DNA of 38,407 nucleotides from Tannerella sp. (GCF_030528505.1 NZ_JAUMYS010000027.1:1-38407), one strand, 5' to 3'. Shown: positions 15,204-23,738, counted from the first letter of the stretch. Numbers and translations: made by a program. The notes: generated by a model from the sequence alone, not told the origin.

Positions 15204-16523
15204 TTATCCGTTCGGTCGGTTTTGTGAAGGTTTGTTCCGTCGTCGATTCCCTTTCGGACGTGAAGAGAGATTGCCTTGCTGTTGTCCTCCGCTTTTCCGA
15301 TGACGATTGCCTTGTGGTGATTGTCCGCTTCGACCACGCGAGCGGGAACGTGATCGGCTGTATTTTTCCGGCTCGTATGCCGGAGCTTCGCCCAAATCCG
15401 CATCAAGCGGTATCTTGTAAATTTCTTTCTCCAAAAACGTTTCGATTTCTTTGAATTTCGCTTGCTCCTGCTGCGAAACAAACGTGATCGCCAAGCCTTT
15501 GCCGTCTGTTCCGCGAGCCGTACGTCCGATGCGATGTACGTAATCTTCAGGGTCATTGGGAATATCGTAATTGATGACAAGCGTAATGTCGTTGATATCG
15601 ATACCTCGCGCAACAACATCTGTCGCAACGAGCACACCGATACGCCCGTTCCTGAATTCTTTCATCACCTGCTCGCGCTCGCTTTGTTCCAAATCCGAAT
15701 GCATCGCCGCAACGTTGAATTGAAGTCGTTTAAGCGCAGTGGTCAACTCCTTCACTTTCATCTTTGACGAGGAGAAAATAATGACGCGTTCAGGCTGTTT
15801 TTTTGAGAACAATTGCTTAATGATCGGCATTTTATGTGCTTCGTAGCAGATATATGCCGTCTGCATGATGGAGGCGGGTGGCTTGGAAATGGCAATTTTA
15901 ATTTCTTCCGGTTCTTTGAGGATGTTTTGAGCTAAGGTGCGGATCTTAGGAGGCATCGTAGCTGAAAACATAATGATTTGACAATCATGCGGAAGTTTCT
16001 TATAAATCTGCATAATATCGTCGTAAAATCCCATATCGAGCATGCGGTCCGCTTCGTCGAGAACAAAGAATGACGTCTGGGACAAGTCGACACTCCCCAT
16101 ATTCAAATGGCTGATAAGCCGTCCGGGGGTTGCAATCACAATATCGCTTCCCATCTGTAGCCCGCGCTCCTGTTGAGCATAGACAATACCGTCGGTTCCC
16201 CCATAAACAGCTACAGCCGACACCGGAACAAAGTAAGTAAAACCATCGATTTGTTGGTCGATCTGCTGTACCAGCTCGCGGGTAGGTACCATAATGACCG
16301 CATTGATCACATCCTGCGGATAGTTACCATCGTTCAGCTTACTGATGATGGGCAACACATAAGCTGCTGTCTTTCCGGTACCCGTCTGAGCACATCCGAT
16401 AATGTCTTTGCCTTCCAGTATCGGGGGAATGGAAAGTTCCTGTATAGGAGTCATTTCTTGGAAGTTCATAGCTTCCAGTCCATCCAATACAGCATCGCCA
16501 AGGTTCAGTTCGTCAAATCTCAT
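15204..16523 (-). CDS. DEAD-box RNA helicase (RhlE-like)
   Basis: 439-aa ATP-dependent RNA helicase, probably in ribosome assembly or RNA turnover. Ordered motifs are visible: Q-motif MTPIQELSIP, motif I AQTGTGKT, GG and TPGR (IVIATPGRL), DEAD (FVLDEADRMLDMGF), SAT (MFSATMPP), ATDVVARGIDI and HRIGRTARG. The last 55 residues or so are a basic, Arg/Ser/Gly/Gln-rich tail (SRSRSRGRSGQS and following), a common RNA-binding extension. It follows the binding-protein-like gene by 9 bp in the same orientation, so co-transcription with the kor genes is plausible. The exact subgroup is uncertain. Confidence 0.92.
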   Translation of the reverse strand: MRFDELNLGDAVLDGLEAMNFQEMTPIQELSIPPILEGKDIIGCAQTGTGKTAAYVLPIISKLNDGNYPQDVINAVIMVPTRELVQQIDQQIDGFTYFVPVSAVAVYGGTDGIVYAQQERGLQMGSDIVIATPGRLISHLNMGSVDLSQTSFFVLDEADRMLDMGFYDDIMQIYKKLPHDCQIIMFSATMPPKIRTLAQNILKEPEEIKIAISKPPASIMQTAYICYEAHKMPIIKQLFSKKQPERVIIFSSSKMKVKELTTALKRLQFNVAAMHSDLEQSEREQVMKEFRNGRIGVLVATDVVARGIDINDITLVINYDIPNDPEDYVHRIGRTARGTDGKGLAITFVSQQEQAKFKEIETFLEKEIYKIPLDADLGEAPAYEPEKYSRSRSRSRGRSGQSPQGNRHRKSGGQQQGNLSSRPKGNRRRNKPSQNRPNG

Positions 16524-16532
16524 GTTGTTCTG

Positions 16533-17573
16533 TTAATCGATAATTATGTTTGTTACAAATAAATGTTTGTTCGGTTGTTTTTCTTCTGTTGGAGACACTT
16601 CCGGAAGGGGAGAAGATGTCCCGCTTTCTTCTTCCGATACCGGCTTGACCGTTTCATGACGCATTTCTTCTACAGGTGTTCCGATGGATTCTTTTGATTT
16701 ACTGGTTTCTGTCGTTGAAATCGGAATGCGCTCCTTCGTTGTCGTCGAAGGTACGACATGATAATACTTCCGATAAATCTTATCGAATGTACCATCTTTT
16801 CGCATCTGTGCAAACCAATGGTTCAGACTGTCCAACAAATCCGGTGAATACTTGCGGACAGCCCATGATTGCAACTGGGTAAAACTGATGTCGGTATCGA
16901 TGTCGATTTCGGGATATTGTTTCTTCGACAGACGAGCAATCTGGTGATCACACACCGCATAATCGATATCTCCTTTAGCCACCATAATGATCAATTGCTC
17001 GGAAGAGTAAAGCGATTCTTCTACGATATAAATCGTATCGGCTATTTCGTACTGCAGATTTTGCAAGCGCAGAATGGCTGGTGAGTTTTGAGGAACATAC
17101 AACGTCTTTTTAGCCAAATCCAGCTGGTTTCGAAGCAGTTTCACGTCATCATGGTTCGATGCTTTACGTTGCACCAATACCTGTTTATTCAACACGATCG
17201 GTTCGACAAACAAATAATGTTCTTTTAGTTCGGTCGTAGTCGGGATATTGCGGGCAATGATATCATACCGGTTGTTTTTCAACCCCTCAAAGCTCTTATC
17301 AAGGCTCATTTCAAGATGTATCTCGACTTCCAATCCCGAATATTCGGCCAACTTCCTGCACAATTCATATTGAAATCCCTGCAACGTATCGCCCGACATG
17401 AAATAGCCGGATTGGTTGTATTCCGTAACGATACGTAGCACGCCGTCCTGCTTGATTTCATAATAATCGCGTGGTTGAACACCGGACTGCATGCGGAATA
17501 TCAAACTCCCTATAATCGCCAGTACAAGAAGCAACAGGATGATATAGATAATGAGTAATTTGCGTGAAAACAT
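16533..17573 (-). CDS. membrane-anchored solute-binding (SBP_bac_3/MltF-N-like) protein
   Basis: 346 aa. Residues about 5-27 form one hydrophobic N-terminal segment lacking an evident cleavage site, so the protein is probably anchored in the inner membrane facing the periplasm. Residues about 43-270 resemble family-3 periplasmic binding proteins (GVLRIVTEYNQSGYF, GFQYELCRKLAEYSGLEVEI, YDIIARNIPTT, HWFAQMRKDGTFDKIYRKYY). This matches the N-terminal module of MltF lytic transglycosylases, but no transglycosylase domain follows. The last 70 residues or so are a Ser/Thr/Pro/Glu-rich low-complexity tail. No ABC transporter genes are nearby, so a sensing or regulatory role is as likely as uptake. 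It lies between the porin and helicase genes with gaps under 10 bp. Confidence 0.8.
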   Translation of the reverse strand: MFSRKLLIIYIILLLLVLAIIGSLIFRMQSGVQPRDYYEIKQDGVLRIVTEYNQSGYFMSGDTLQGFQYELCRKLAEYSGLEVEIHLEMSLDKSFEGLKNNRYDIIARNIPTTTELKEHYLFVEPIVLNKQVLVQRKASNHDDVKLLRNQLDLAKKTLYVPQNSPAILRLQNLQYEIADTIYIVEESLYSSEQLIIMVAKGDIDYAVCDHQIARLSKKQYPEIDIDTDISFTQLQSWAVRKYSPDLLDSLNHWFAQMRKDGTFDKIYRKYYHVVPSTTTKERIPISTTETSKSKESIGTPVEEMRHETVKPVSEEESGTSSPLPEVSPTEEKQPNKHLFVTNIIID

Positions 17574-17576
17574 ACG

Positions 17577-19754
17577 TCAATTATTAAACTTTACAGCCAC
17601 TCCCAATTTGACCACCATGGGGTTGATCGGATAATGAGGCATTGAAAAATAATTCGGAGACGCAAATAACTTGCTTATATTGTATCCCGTTACAAAGAAT
17701 CTTGCCTGTTTGAGATGAAAATTAACATAAGCATTCACTAACGGATAATTACCGATTTTAATGTGGTCCTGATTGATGAACTGTTGCGTAGCCGGCTCAT
17801 AATATGGAGCGTAATATTCAGTAAAATAATGTACATCAGCCCCTATCTGTACCATCAAGACCTTCGCAAGTCGAACCGTTACATACATATTCGAATAGAG
17901 CGACAGCTGAGGTAAATCCAAGACCTGCTTGTTACTACTGGTCTGATAAACCAATTCGTTATCCCATCCGAAAGCCTTGAATCGAAAGTCTTGTCGGAGA
18001 CGAGCCGTAACAACTTGCAGATTGTTCCCGAATTGCTCAGGAAGACCTTTTTTGTTAAAAAAGATATGATTCTGAATGCTTTCAACCCCGGCCGAAAAAC
18101 GTGTACGCGTTTGTTCCCAAGACACGGTTCCCCCTACATAAACACGTTGTATATTCTTCCAATCGTTGTCCCAAAAGAAATAACGACTGCTATAACGACG
18201 TTGGAAAAACGCAGGACGCAGATTTTTGATATATCCGTCTGCCTGAATAGAAGCCTCTCTTTTAAATAGATGAAAACGTGTTTTGACAAGTCCTGTCAAG
18301 CGTAACTCTCCGATATCATCCCCTAACACGCAGAACTCACCTCGTCCTTGATAGGTGAGCAGGCTTCCGCGTCGTTTAGCAAGTTCGGCTCCTAAAAAAG
18401 TGGCGTATTCATCGTACTTTTGCATGTTGCGGATAGCTCCCTTAGCAGAATCTCCGGGCATTTTGAAATTTCTTTTCTCAAAGCTGACGAAAGCTGTCAG
18501 ACCAAACTTCGCCCAATCCTGAAATCCCTCACGTAACGAAAGAGCGACCGTGTTTTTTAAATTCCAAGCCGACGAAACATCATTCGGCACACGTCCAACC
18601 GTATCGTAGCGGTTCACGTAGCACGTATCGATTCCCATGTCCTTGGAAATAAATCGTCTCCGAAAATCTTCATATTCGATGGTGTGAATAATGCTGGCCA
18701 CAGGCACAAAGACTTCGTTGGCATGAGCATCTTCTACTTCCTCTTCCTCCGGCTCCTTACGACCGGTTGAAGGATTTTCTTCCGCCTGCTGCTTCTTCAA
18801 GGCTTCACGTTGAGCCTCTTTTTCCTGTTTTCGTTTGGCTTCGTTCTCGGTCATCTCACGATAGAATCCGAAATTATAACGGTGCGTAAGAAATACGTTT
18901 TTGCCACGAACGCGATTCCACGTATTGGTAAACCGTGTCGGATACGATTTGCTGTCGACCCCCCGACGGCCGTCTTCAAAATCATCCGGCGATGTAATAT
19001 ACCGGTCATCTGTCAATCCACCATTTTCATTTTGGATGAAATTAATATTACGGAGGTGCGCATGTGCCTCGTAACGATCGGAAAGATAGTTGCCGAACAA
19101 TCTATAGGTTAGTAGTTTGTTGTTATTTGACGTATACTGTCCCCGACTGTAGATATAATTAAAGTCTACACCGACATTGATTTTTTTTCCGAAATTGCTT
19201 GTTAACACGCCTTTTAGTTGCTCTTCACGTTTAGTCGATCCACCCGCACGCGTGTACAAAATGTGCGTATAAGGAACTTTTACGTCATAGAAATATCCGT
19301 TAGTAGGAGTAATAATATCTCCGTCGAAAGCATCCGCAAAAATAAAATCGCGTTCTTCTTTTCGCTCGCTGAAGATACGACTCTGATAAGGAGAGCCGAT
19401 ATTTCCGGTATAGGCACCGGCTATTCCTCGTCCTTCCATCAAGGTGCTGTTTGCCGTATTCAAACGATTGGTATCCATCGGTGCAAGAATACGGTCGCCC
19501 AATTTGTCGGTCAGATGATAACCGTTGATACGTTTGATACCGATATGGGTGCTATCGGGAACGAGTAAACTGTCGGGAAGTTGTGCTGCATTACGCGCCG
19601 TAAGAGAAAAACCTCCCCTACGGCCGCTGCCGCGCGAACGCTCTTGTGCGAACGAGGTCGTCACACACAGCAGGCATAACAATAAACCATATAACCTGTG
19701 CCTCGATTTGAGACACAGGTATAAGATAGAACAGACACAATGCCTTCGATTCAC
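17577..19754 (-). CDS. putative outer-membrane porin (Bacteroidetes PF14121-like)
   Basis: 725 aa with an N-terminal signal peptide (hydrophobic LYGLLLCLLCVTTSFA, cleavage before QE at about residue 37). Many alternating-polarity strands ending in VVKLGVAVKFNN suggest an outer-membrane beta-barrel, and the sequence resembles the 'putative porin' family common in Bacteroidetes. An Arg/Gly-rich stretch (RSRGSGRRGG) follows the cleavage site. Residues about 305-345 are a highly charged Lys/Glu/Gln insert that breaks the strand pattern and may be a surface loop. The start is a GTG whose bases overlap the korC stop (GTGA), and no ATG lies near the signal peptide, so coupling to korC is likely. Substrate unknown. 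Confidence 0.78.
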   Translation of the reverse strand: MNRRHCVCSILYLCLKSRHRLYGLLLCLLCVTTSFAQERSRGSGRRGGFSLTARNAAQLPDSLLVPDSTHIGIKRINGYHLTDKLGDRILAPMDTNRLNTANSTLMEGRGIAGAYTGNIGSPYQSRIFSERKEERDFIFADAFDGDIITPTNGYFYDVKVPYTHILYTRAGGSTKREEQLKGVLTSNFGKKINVGVDFNYIYSRGQYTSNNNKLLTYRLFGNYLSDRYEAHAHLRNINFIQNENGGLTDDRYITSPDDFEDGRRGVDSKSYPTRFTNTWNRVRGKNVFLTHRYNFGFYREMTENEAKRKQEKEAQREALKKQQAEENPSTGRKEPEEEEVEDAHANEVFVPVASIIHTIEYEDFRRRFISKDMGIDTCYVNRYDTVGRVPNDVSSAWNLKNTVALSLREGFQDWAKFGLTAFVSFEKRNFKMPGDSAKGAIRNMQKYDEYATFLGAELAKRRGSLLTYQGRGEFCVLGDDIGELRLTGLVKTRFHLFKREASIQADGYIKNLRPAFFQRRYSSRYFFWDNDWKNIQRVYVGGTVSWEQTRTRFSAGVESIQNHIFFNKKGLPEQFGNNLQVVTARLRQDFRFKAFGWDNELVYQTSSNKQVLDLPQLSLYSNMYVTVRLAKVLMVQIGADVHYFTEYYAPYYEPATQQFINQDHIKIGNYPLVNAYVNFHLKQARFFVTGYNISKLFASPNYFSMPHYPINPMVVKLGVAVKFNN

Positions 19755-20293
19755 ACCTTTTGAATCAGTTCCATGCCTTTTTTAATGGCGGCTTCATTGG
19801 CCGGAATCAACGTATGGTGTCGTTCGGGAAGTGTCTTTTTCAGACCGAGAAGCACACTTTCCAGTTTCACCATTGGAACGACTTTGAGGAGGCCACCCAA
19901 CACGATCATATTGAACGTCTTTTGCATATTCAGTTCCGTAGCCGTATCCATTGCATCGATACGATACACATCAATATCCGTACGTGTGATTGGCTTGTGA
20001 ATCCCATATCCATCGTAGATAAGAATACCGCCCTTCTTCACTTTCGATTGAAATTTATCCATCGAAGGTTGGTTCAGAATCACGGCAATATCGTATTCGT
20101 TCAATACGGGCGAGCTGATGCGTTCGTCGTTCAGGATCACGGTCACATTGGCTGTTCCACCACGTTGTTCGGGGCCATACGAAGGCATCCAGGTTACTTC
20201 CTTATCTTCCATGAGTCCCGAATATGCGAGAATTTTTCCCATCGATAACACTCCCTGTCCGCCAAAACCGGCTATAATTATCTCGTATTGCAT
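19751..20293 (-). CDS. korC: 2-oxoglutarate:ferredoxin oxidoreductase, gamma subunit
   Basis: 180-aa gamma subunit of a 2-oxoacid:ferredoxin oxidoreductase, which oxidatively decarboxylates a 2-oxoacid to acyl-CoA with ferredoxin as acceptor. The start MQYEIIIAGFGGQGVLSMGKILAYSG carries the classic GFGGQG motif, and TWMPSYGPEQRGGTANVTV is the second family block. A longer frame begins inside korB, but ATG 20293 matches the family. It lies 20 bp past korB and overlaps the porin start. 2-Oxoglutarate is inferred from the korDABC order; another 2-oxoacid is possible. Confidence 0.93.
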   Translation of the reverse strand: MQYEIIIAGFGGQGVLSMGKILAYSGLMEDKEVTWMPSYGPEQRGGTANVTVILNDERISSPVLNEYDIAVILNQPSMDKFQSKVKKGGILIYDGYGIHKPITRTDIDVYRIDAMDTATELNMQKTFNMIVLGGLLKVVPMVKLESVLLGLKKTLPERHHTLIPANEAAIKKGMELIQKV

Positions 20294-20313
20294 ATTTTGT
20301 CTTCTGCTAATCG

Positions 20314-21075
20314 TTATACATTTTTCAAGTCTCCCAAGGGATAGAAGGGGAACATATGCTCTTCCATCCATTTGTTCGAGTCGGCCGGTGTCTTTTTCCA
20401 TCCGGACGAACAAGTGGCGACAAATTCTACGACCGATGTTCCTTTGCGAGCCATGGAATTTTCAAATGCCAAGCGCAACATTTTCTTCGCTTTTCTTACC
20501 GCAGCAGGAGTTTGAACACTCTGGCGCGTAACCAAACACGTTCCGTCCAACTGTGCCAGCAAGTTTCCAATTCGCAAAGGATGTCCGTTCAGTTCCACGT
20601 CACGGCCATGAGGACAAGTTGCCGTAGGCATGCCAACCAAGGTTGTGGGGGCCATCTGTCCCCCCGTCATACCATAGATAGCATTATTTACAAAAATAAT
20701 CACGATGTTTTCGCCGCGGTTAGCAGCATGAATAGTTTCTGCCGTTCCGATAGCGGCCAAGTCGCCGTCGCCTTGATACGTGAAAACCATTTTATCGGGG
20801 TTCACCCGCTTTACAGCCGTAGCTACGGCCGGAGCACGTCCGTGAGCCGCTTCAATCCAGTCGATATCGATATAGTTGTATGCAAATACTGCACATCCGA
20901 CAGGTGAGATGCCGATCGTTTTCTCTTCCATTCCCATCTCTTCGGATATTTCGGCAATCAGTTTATGGATAACCCCATGACTGCATCCCGGGCAATAATG
21001 CATGGCGTTATCATTCATTAATTTGGGCTTTTTATAGACCAAATTTTCAGGTTTAATTATTTCTATTGTTTCCAT
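20314..21075 (-). CDS. korB: 2-oxoglutarate:ferredoxin oxidoreductase, beta subunit
   Basis: 253-aa catalytic subunit that should bind thiamine diphosphate and one [4Fe-4S] cluster. The four likely cluster cysteines are Cys28 and Cys31 (CPGC), Cys61 (SPVGC) and Cys222 (ATCSSGW), the spacing known for short OFOR beta chains. The thiamine-binding motif is GDGDLAAIGTAE with a later FVNNAIYGMTGGQ. It acts in the cytoplasm with KorA, KorC and the ferredoxin KorD encoded alongside. A 58-aa membrane protein gene separates it from korA. Confidence 0.94.
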   Translation of the reverse strand: METIEIIKPENLVYKKPKLMNDNAMHYCPGCSHGVIHKLIAEISEEMGMEEKTIGISPVGCAVFAYNYIDIDWIEAAHGRAPAVATAVKRVNPDKMVFTYQGDGDLAAIGTAETIHAANRGENIVIIFVNNAIYGMTGGQMAPTTLVGMPTATCPHGRDVELNGHPLRIGNLLAQLDGTCLVTRQSVQTPAAVRKAKKMLRLAFENSMARKGTSVVEFVATCSSGWKKTPADSNKWMEEHMFPFYPLGDLKNV

Positions 21076-21096
21076 TTTGAATATTCCGTAAGTTCT

Positions 21097-21273
21097 TTAA
21101 CCAAAAAATCTCATAAGATATTGTACTATGCGTAAAAGAATAGCGATGCCTCCGCAAATTATAAACGGCATGTGACTATCTTTCACGGTAAAATAGAGGA
21201 TGCCCGCTACAATCGTTAACACCATAAAAAGCAGGGTGAACAGTTCATCTAATCGGTCTCCTCGTTTCATCAT
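21097..21273 (-). CDS. 58-aa two-helix membrane protein inside the kor operon
   Basis: A short ORF fits neatly in the 200-bp space between korA and korB: ATG ATG at 21273/21270 and a TAA at 21097-21099. The product starts MMKRGDRLDELFTLLFMVLT and has two hydrophobic stretches (about residues 11-30 and 35-51), a short charged turn (VKDSHMP) and a basic C-terminus (LMRFFG). It starts 8 bp past korA's stop and ends 21 bp before korB, so it is almost certainly co-transcribed. I cannot assign a function; membrane docking of the oxidoreductase is a guess. Confidence 0.75.
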   Translation of the reverse strand: MMKRGDRLDELFTLLFMVLTIVAGILYFTVKDSHMPFIICGGIAILLRIVQYLMRFFG

Positions 21274-21281
21274 TTGCCAAA

Positions 21282-22358
21282 TTACATCAGTTTTTCTTCA
21301 ATCGCTCTCAGAATTTCATCCGGGGTGAAAACGATGCCACCCAACCGGCCAAAATGCTCAACTTTGACACGTCCGTTCACTGCCAGTCGAACATCTTCGA
21401 CCATCTGTCCGGCATTCAGCTCTACCGAAAGCATTCCTTTCACTTTATCGGCATAGCTGGCAATGATCTGAGTCGGGAACGGCCACAAGGTAATCGGACG
21501 GATTAAGCCGAGTTTCAGTCCTTGACCGCGTGCTATTTCAATCGCTTTCTGACAGATTCGTGCCGATGAACCGAATGCGACCAACAAATACTCCGCATCT
21601 TCGCATTTGTATTCTTCATAACGCACTTCGTTTTTCTCTATCCGGCTGTATTTTTCTTGGAAATGCAAGTTCTTTTTTTCCATAATGACCGGATCCAACT
21701 CCAAAGAAGTAATGATATTGGGTTTGCGACCGGCCACTTTTCCGGTAGCTGCCCACGGGGATTCTTCCGCAATCTCTACATCCGTTTTCCGAGGACGGAA
21801 GGGAGGAAGCACAACCTTTTCCATCAGCTGACCAATCATACCGTCGGTGATGATGATAGCCGGAGTTTGATATTTGAACGCAAGATCGAAACCGAGTCCG
21901 ACAAAATCGGCCGTTTCTTGCACAGAACAAGGAGCAAGGGCGATTAATCGATAGTCGCCATGGCCTCCCCCTTTCACCGTCTGAAAATAGTCGGCTTGGC
22001 TCGGCTGGATCGTTCCCAATCCCGGACCACCACGCATTACATTCACAATCAGACAGGGAAGATCCGAACCTGCAATATAGGAAACCCCTTCGAGCATCAA
22101 GCTCATGCCCGGACTCGACGAGGAAGTCATGACTCGTTTACCTGTTGCAGCTCCTCCATAAACCATATTGATTGAAGCGATTTCGCTTTCTGCTTGCAGT
22201 ACCACCATTCCTGTTGTTTCCCATGGTCTCTCATCCATCAGCGTCTCCATGACTTCCGACTGAGGCGTAATCGGATAACCAAAATATCCGTCTGTTCCAT
22301 AACGAATCGCTGCATGGGCCAGCGCTTCGTTTCCTTTCATAAGTCTTACTTCTTCCAT
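21282..22358 (-). CDS. korA: 2-oxoglutarate:ferredoxin oxidoreductase, alpha subunit
   Basis: 358-aa alpha subunit (pyrimidine-binding domain) of the 2-oxoacid:ferredoxin oxidoreductase. Family blocks are MKGNEALAHAAIRYGTDGYFGYPITPQSEVME near the start, AASNM-like EIASINMVYGGAATGKRVMTSSSSPG, RGGPGLGTIQPSQADYF, and a C-terminal SVELNAGQMVEDVR. I place the start at ATG 22358, since the longer frame would need a TTG overlapping the korD stop. The gap to korD is 4 bp. Confidence 0.94.
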   Translation of the reverse strand: MEEVRLMKGNEALAHAAIRYGTDGYFGYPITPQSEVMETLMDERPWETTGMVVLQAESEIASINMVYGGAATGKRVMTSSSSPGMSLMLEGVSYIAGSDLPCLIVNVMRGGPGLGTIQPSQADYFQTVKGGGHGDYRLIALAPCSVQETADFVGLGFDLAFKYQTPAIIITDGMIGQLMEKVVLPPFRPRKTDVEIAEESPWAATGKVAGRKPNIITSLELDPVIMEKKNLHFQEKYSRIEKNEVRYEEYKCEDAEYLLVAFGSSARICQKAIEIARGQGLKLGLIRPITLWPFPTQIIASYADKVKGMLSVELNAGQMVEDVRLAVNGRVKVEHFGRLGGIVFTPDEILRAIEEKLM

Positions 22359-22362
22359 TGTG

Positions 22363-22593
22363 TTAATCAATTTTCTTTCTATAGACGGTTAAACATCCAT
22401 CGGGACAAACCCATCCGCAACTGGCACAACCGGTACAATCGTCAGGCTCTTTCATGTACACATAGTGATAGCCTTTGTTATTGACCTCCCTCGGGTGCAA
22501 CTCCAGCACATTGCAAGGACAGGCCACGACACATAAGTTGCAGCCTTTACACCGTTCGGTGTTGACCACTACCATTCCTTTTACTTTTGCCAT
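22363..22593 (-). CDS. korD: 2x[4Fe-4S] ferredoxin-like delta subunit of the 2-oxoglutarate oxidoreductase
   Basis: 76-aa ferredoxin-type protein with two cluster motifs, CKGCNLCVVACP (about residues 16-27) and CTGCASCGWVCP (about 54-65), matching CxxCxxCxxxCP twice. It should carry electrons from the catalytic subunits. It is the promoter-proximal gene of the kor operon, with the recognisable promoter just upstream. Confidence 0.94.
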   Translation of the reverse strand: MAKVKGMVVVNTERCKGCNLCVVACPCNVLELHPREVNNKGYHYVYMKEPDDCTGCASCGWVCPDGCLTVYRKKID

Positions 22594-22621
22594 AAATCCT
22601 TTATTTTTATTTACTGGGATG

Positions 22622-22652
22622 CAAATCTACAAAAAAAACAAGAATATGCAAG
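22622..22652 (-). promoter_or_regulatory. promoter of the kor operon
   Basis: Minus strand: -33 element CTTG (22649-22652), 19-bp spacer, -7 element TAGATTTG (22622-22629), matching the Bacteroidetes pattern TTTG-N19-TAnnTTTG with one mismatch. It lies 29 bp before the korD start. No comparable promoter was noticed in the short gaps between the following nine genes, so it may drive a long transcript. Confidence 0.65.
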
Positions 22653-23048
22653 TTAGAAGCTGAAAATATTCCGGGCAATAAAAAAAGTCATGGCAATGGC
22701 AAAGAAAATCCAGATATAAAGGCTTCTTTGTACATTTAAAATCAGTGGACTATACGGATTGAAGAGTTGATAAATGCGGACGCCAAGCAGCAGAATAATA
22801 TACGGTATCGACAGTACAAGCAGAGCGTTATAAGAAAAGGCGGTTTTTATGTCGGCATGAAGCAAAGCGTGAATAGCTCGTTGAGAACCACACCCCGGAC
22901 ATTTCATCCCGGTCAACATCAGGAAGGGACATTTGGGAAAGAAAGGGGAACTGTTCGGGTGGATGTGTGAATAGATATAGATTGCGATCAGGAAAGCCAG
23001 AAAGATAAGAAACCAGAGGATAATTTTGTATCGAGGAACAGGATACAT
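22653..23048 (-). CDS. DUF2752 membrane protein
   Basis: 131-aa protein with about three hydrophobic segments (residues 9-27, 76-92, 110-128). The DUF2752 signature is clear: CPFLMLTGMKCPGCGSQRAIHALLHAD, with the CPGCGSQRA motif. The role of the family is not known; the paired cysteines could bind metal or be redox active. In other Bacteroidetes such genes often sit beside CD225/TM2-type membrane proteins, and here a GYF/CD225-like gene lies 67 bp upstream. Confidence 0.85.
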   Translation of the reverse strand: MYPVPRYKIILWFLIFLAFLIAIYIYSHIHPNSSPFFPKCPFLMLTGMKCPGCGSQRAIHALLHADIKTAFSYNALLVLSIPYIILLLGVRIYQLFNPYSPLILNVQRSLYIWIFFAIAMTFFIARNIFSF

Positions 23049-23115
23049 AATTAATAATGTATGATAAAGCTAATTTATGCGGAGCCTTCACGCTGGAAAG
23101 CCCCGCATATTGAAT

Positions 23116-23673
23116 TTACACATCACTACTCATGGCGGCTCCTACGCCAATAATGATAAGGAATATAACATAAAGCAGCCAAACTACTCCCGCAGCAATA
23201 GCAGACCACATTGCCCATTTTTTTGCATTTTTCGATGCATTGTCTGCACCAACATAGTCGCCGAGTGCATAAGCAGAGCTTACCTTGGTAGAGTTAATGA
23301 TCGATACGATACCCAACGGCATACAGCAAAGAACGGTAGAAAGAATCGCCCATACCAGATAGTTGTCCGGCATTGGAGGTTTAGGCATATTCGGATCGCC
23401 GAAAGTGCCGCCGCTTGTCGAATAATCGGTACTTGATGCAGCATGTGTATTGTATTTCGGCTCTCTTTGATCATAATTCGAAGAAGAAGCCGACGTGTTT
23501 CCTGCTGCGGCAAACACGTCTTGTAACTCCGGCAATGTACGTGCAGCCACCCAATCCGGTAACGAGCTGTTCCAAACTAAGGTGTCCGGGTTAATCGGAG
23601 CGCTTTTCAATGCGTCCAGCGAAAAAGGACCTACTTTGGTGTCCCCATTCAAATAGTAATACTCTTTGTCCAT
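23116..23673 (-). CDS. GYF_2 domain protein with C-terminal CD225-like membrane domain
   Basis: 185 aa. Residues 1-55 or so match the GYF_2 domain (YYYLNGDTKVGPFSLDALKSAPINPDTLVWNSSLPDWVAA), a presumed peptide- or protein-binding module. A Ser/Asn/Gly-rich linker follows (about 56-100). Residues about 105-183 carry two membrane helices with the order seen in CD225/dispanin proteins (NYLVWAILSTVLCCMPLGIVSIINSTKV, then KNAKKWAMWSAIAAG). It is probably an inner-membrane protein with the GYF domain in the cytoplasm. Function unknown. Confidence 0.82.
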   Translation of the reverse strand: MDKEYYYLNGDTKVGPFSLDALKSAPINPDTLVWNSSLPDWVAARTLPELQDVFAAAGNTSASSSNYDQREPKYNTHAASSTDYSTSGGTFGDPNMPKPPMPDNYLVWAILSTVLCCMPLGIVSIINSTKVSSAYALGDYVGADNASKNAKKWAMWSAIAAGVVWLLYVIFLIIIGVGAAMSSDV

Positions 23674-23738
23674 TTTTTAATTCTGTTTTTATAGTTAAGA
23701 TAATACATTTTCAAAAATCGGTGATGATTTTCAGCGCA

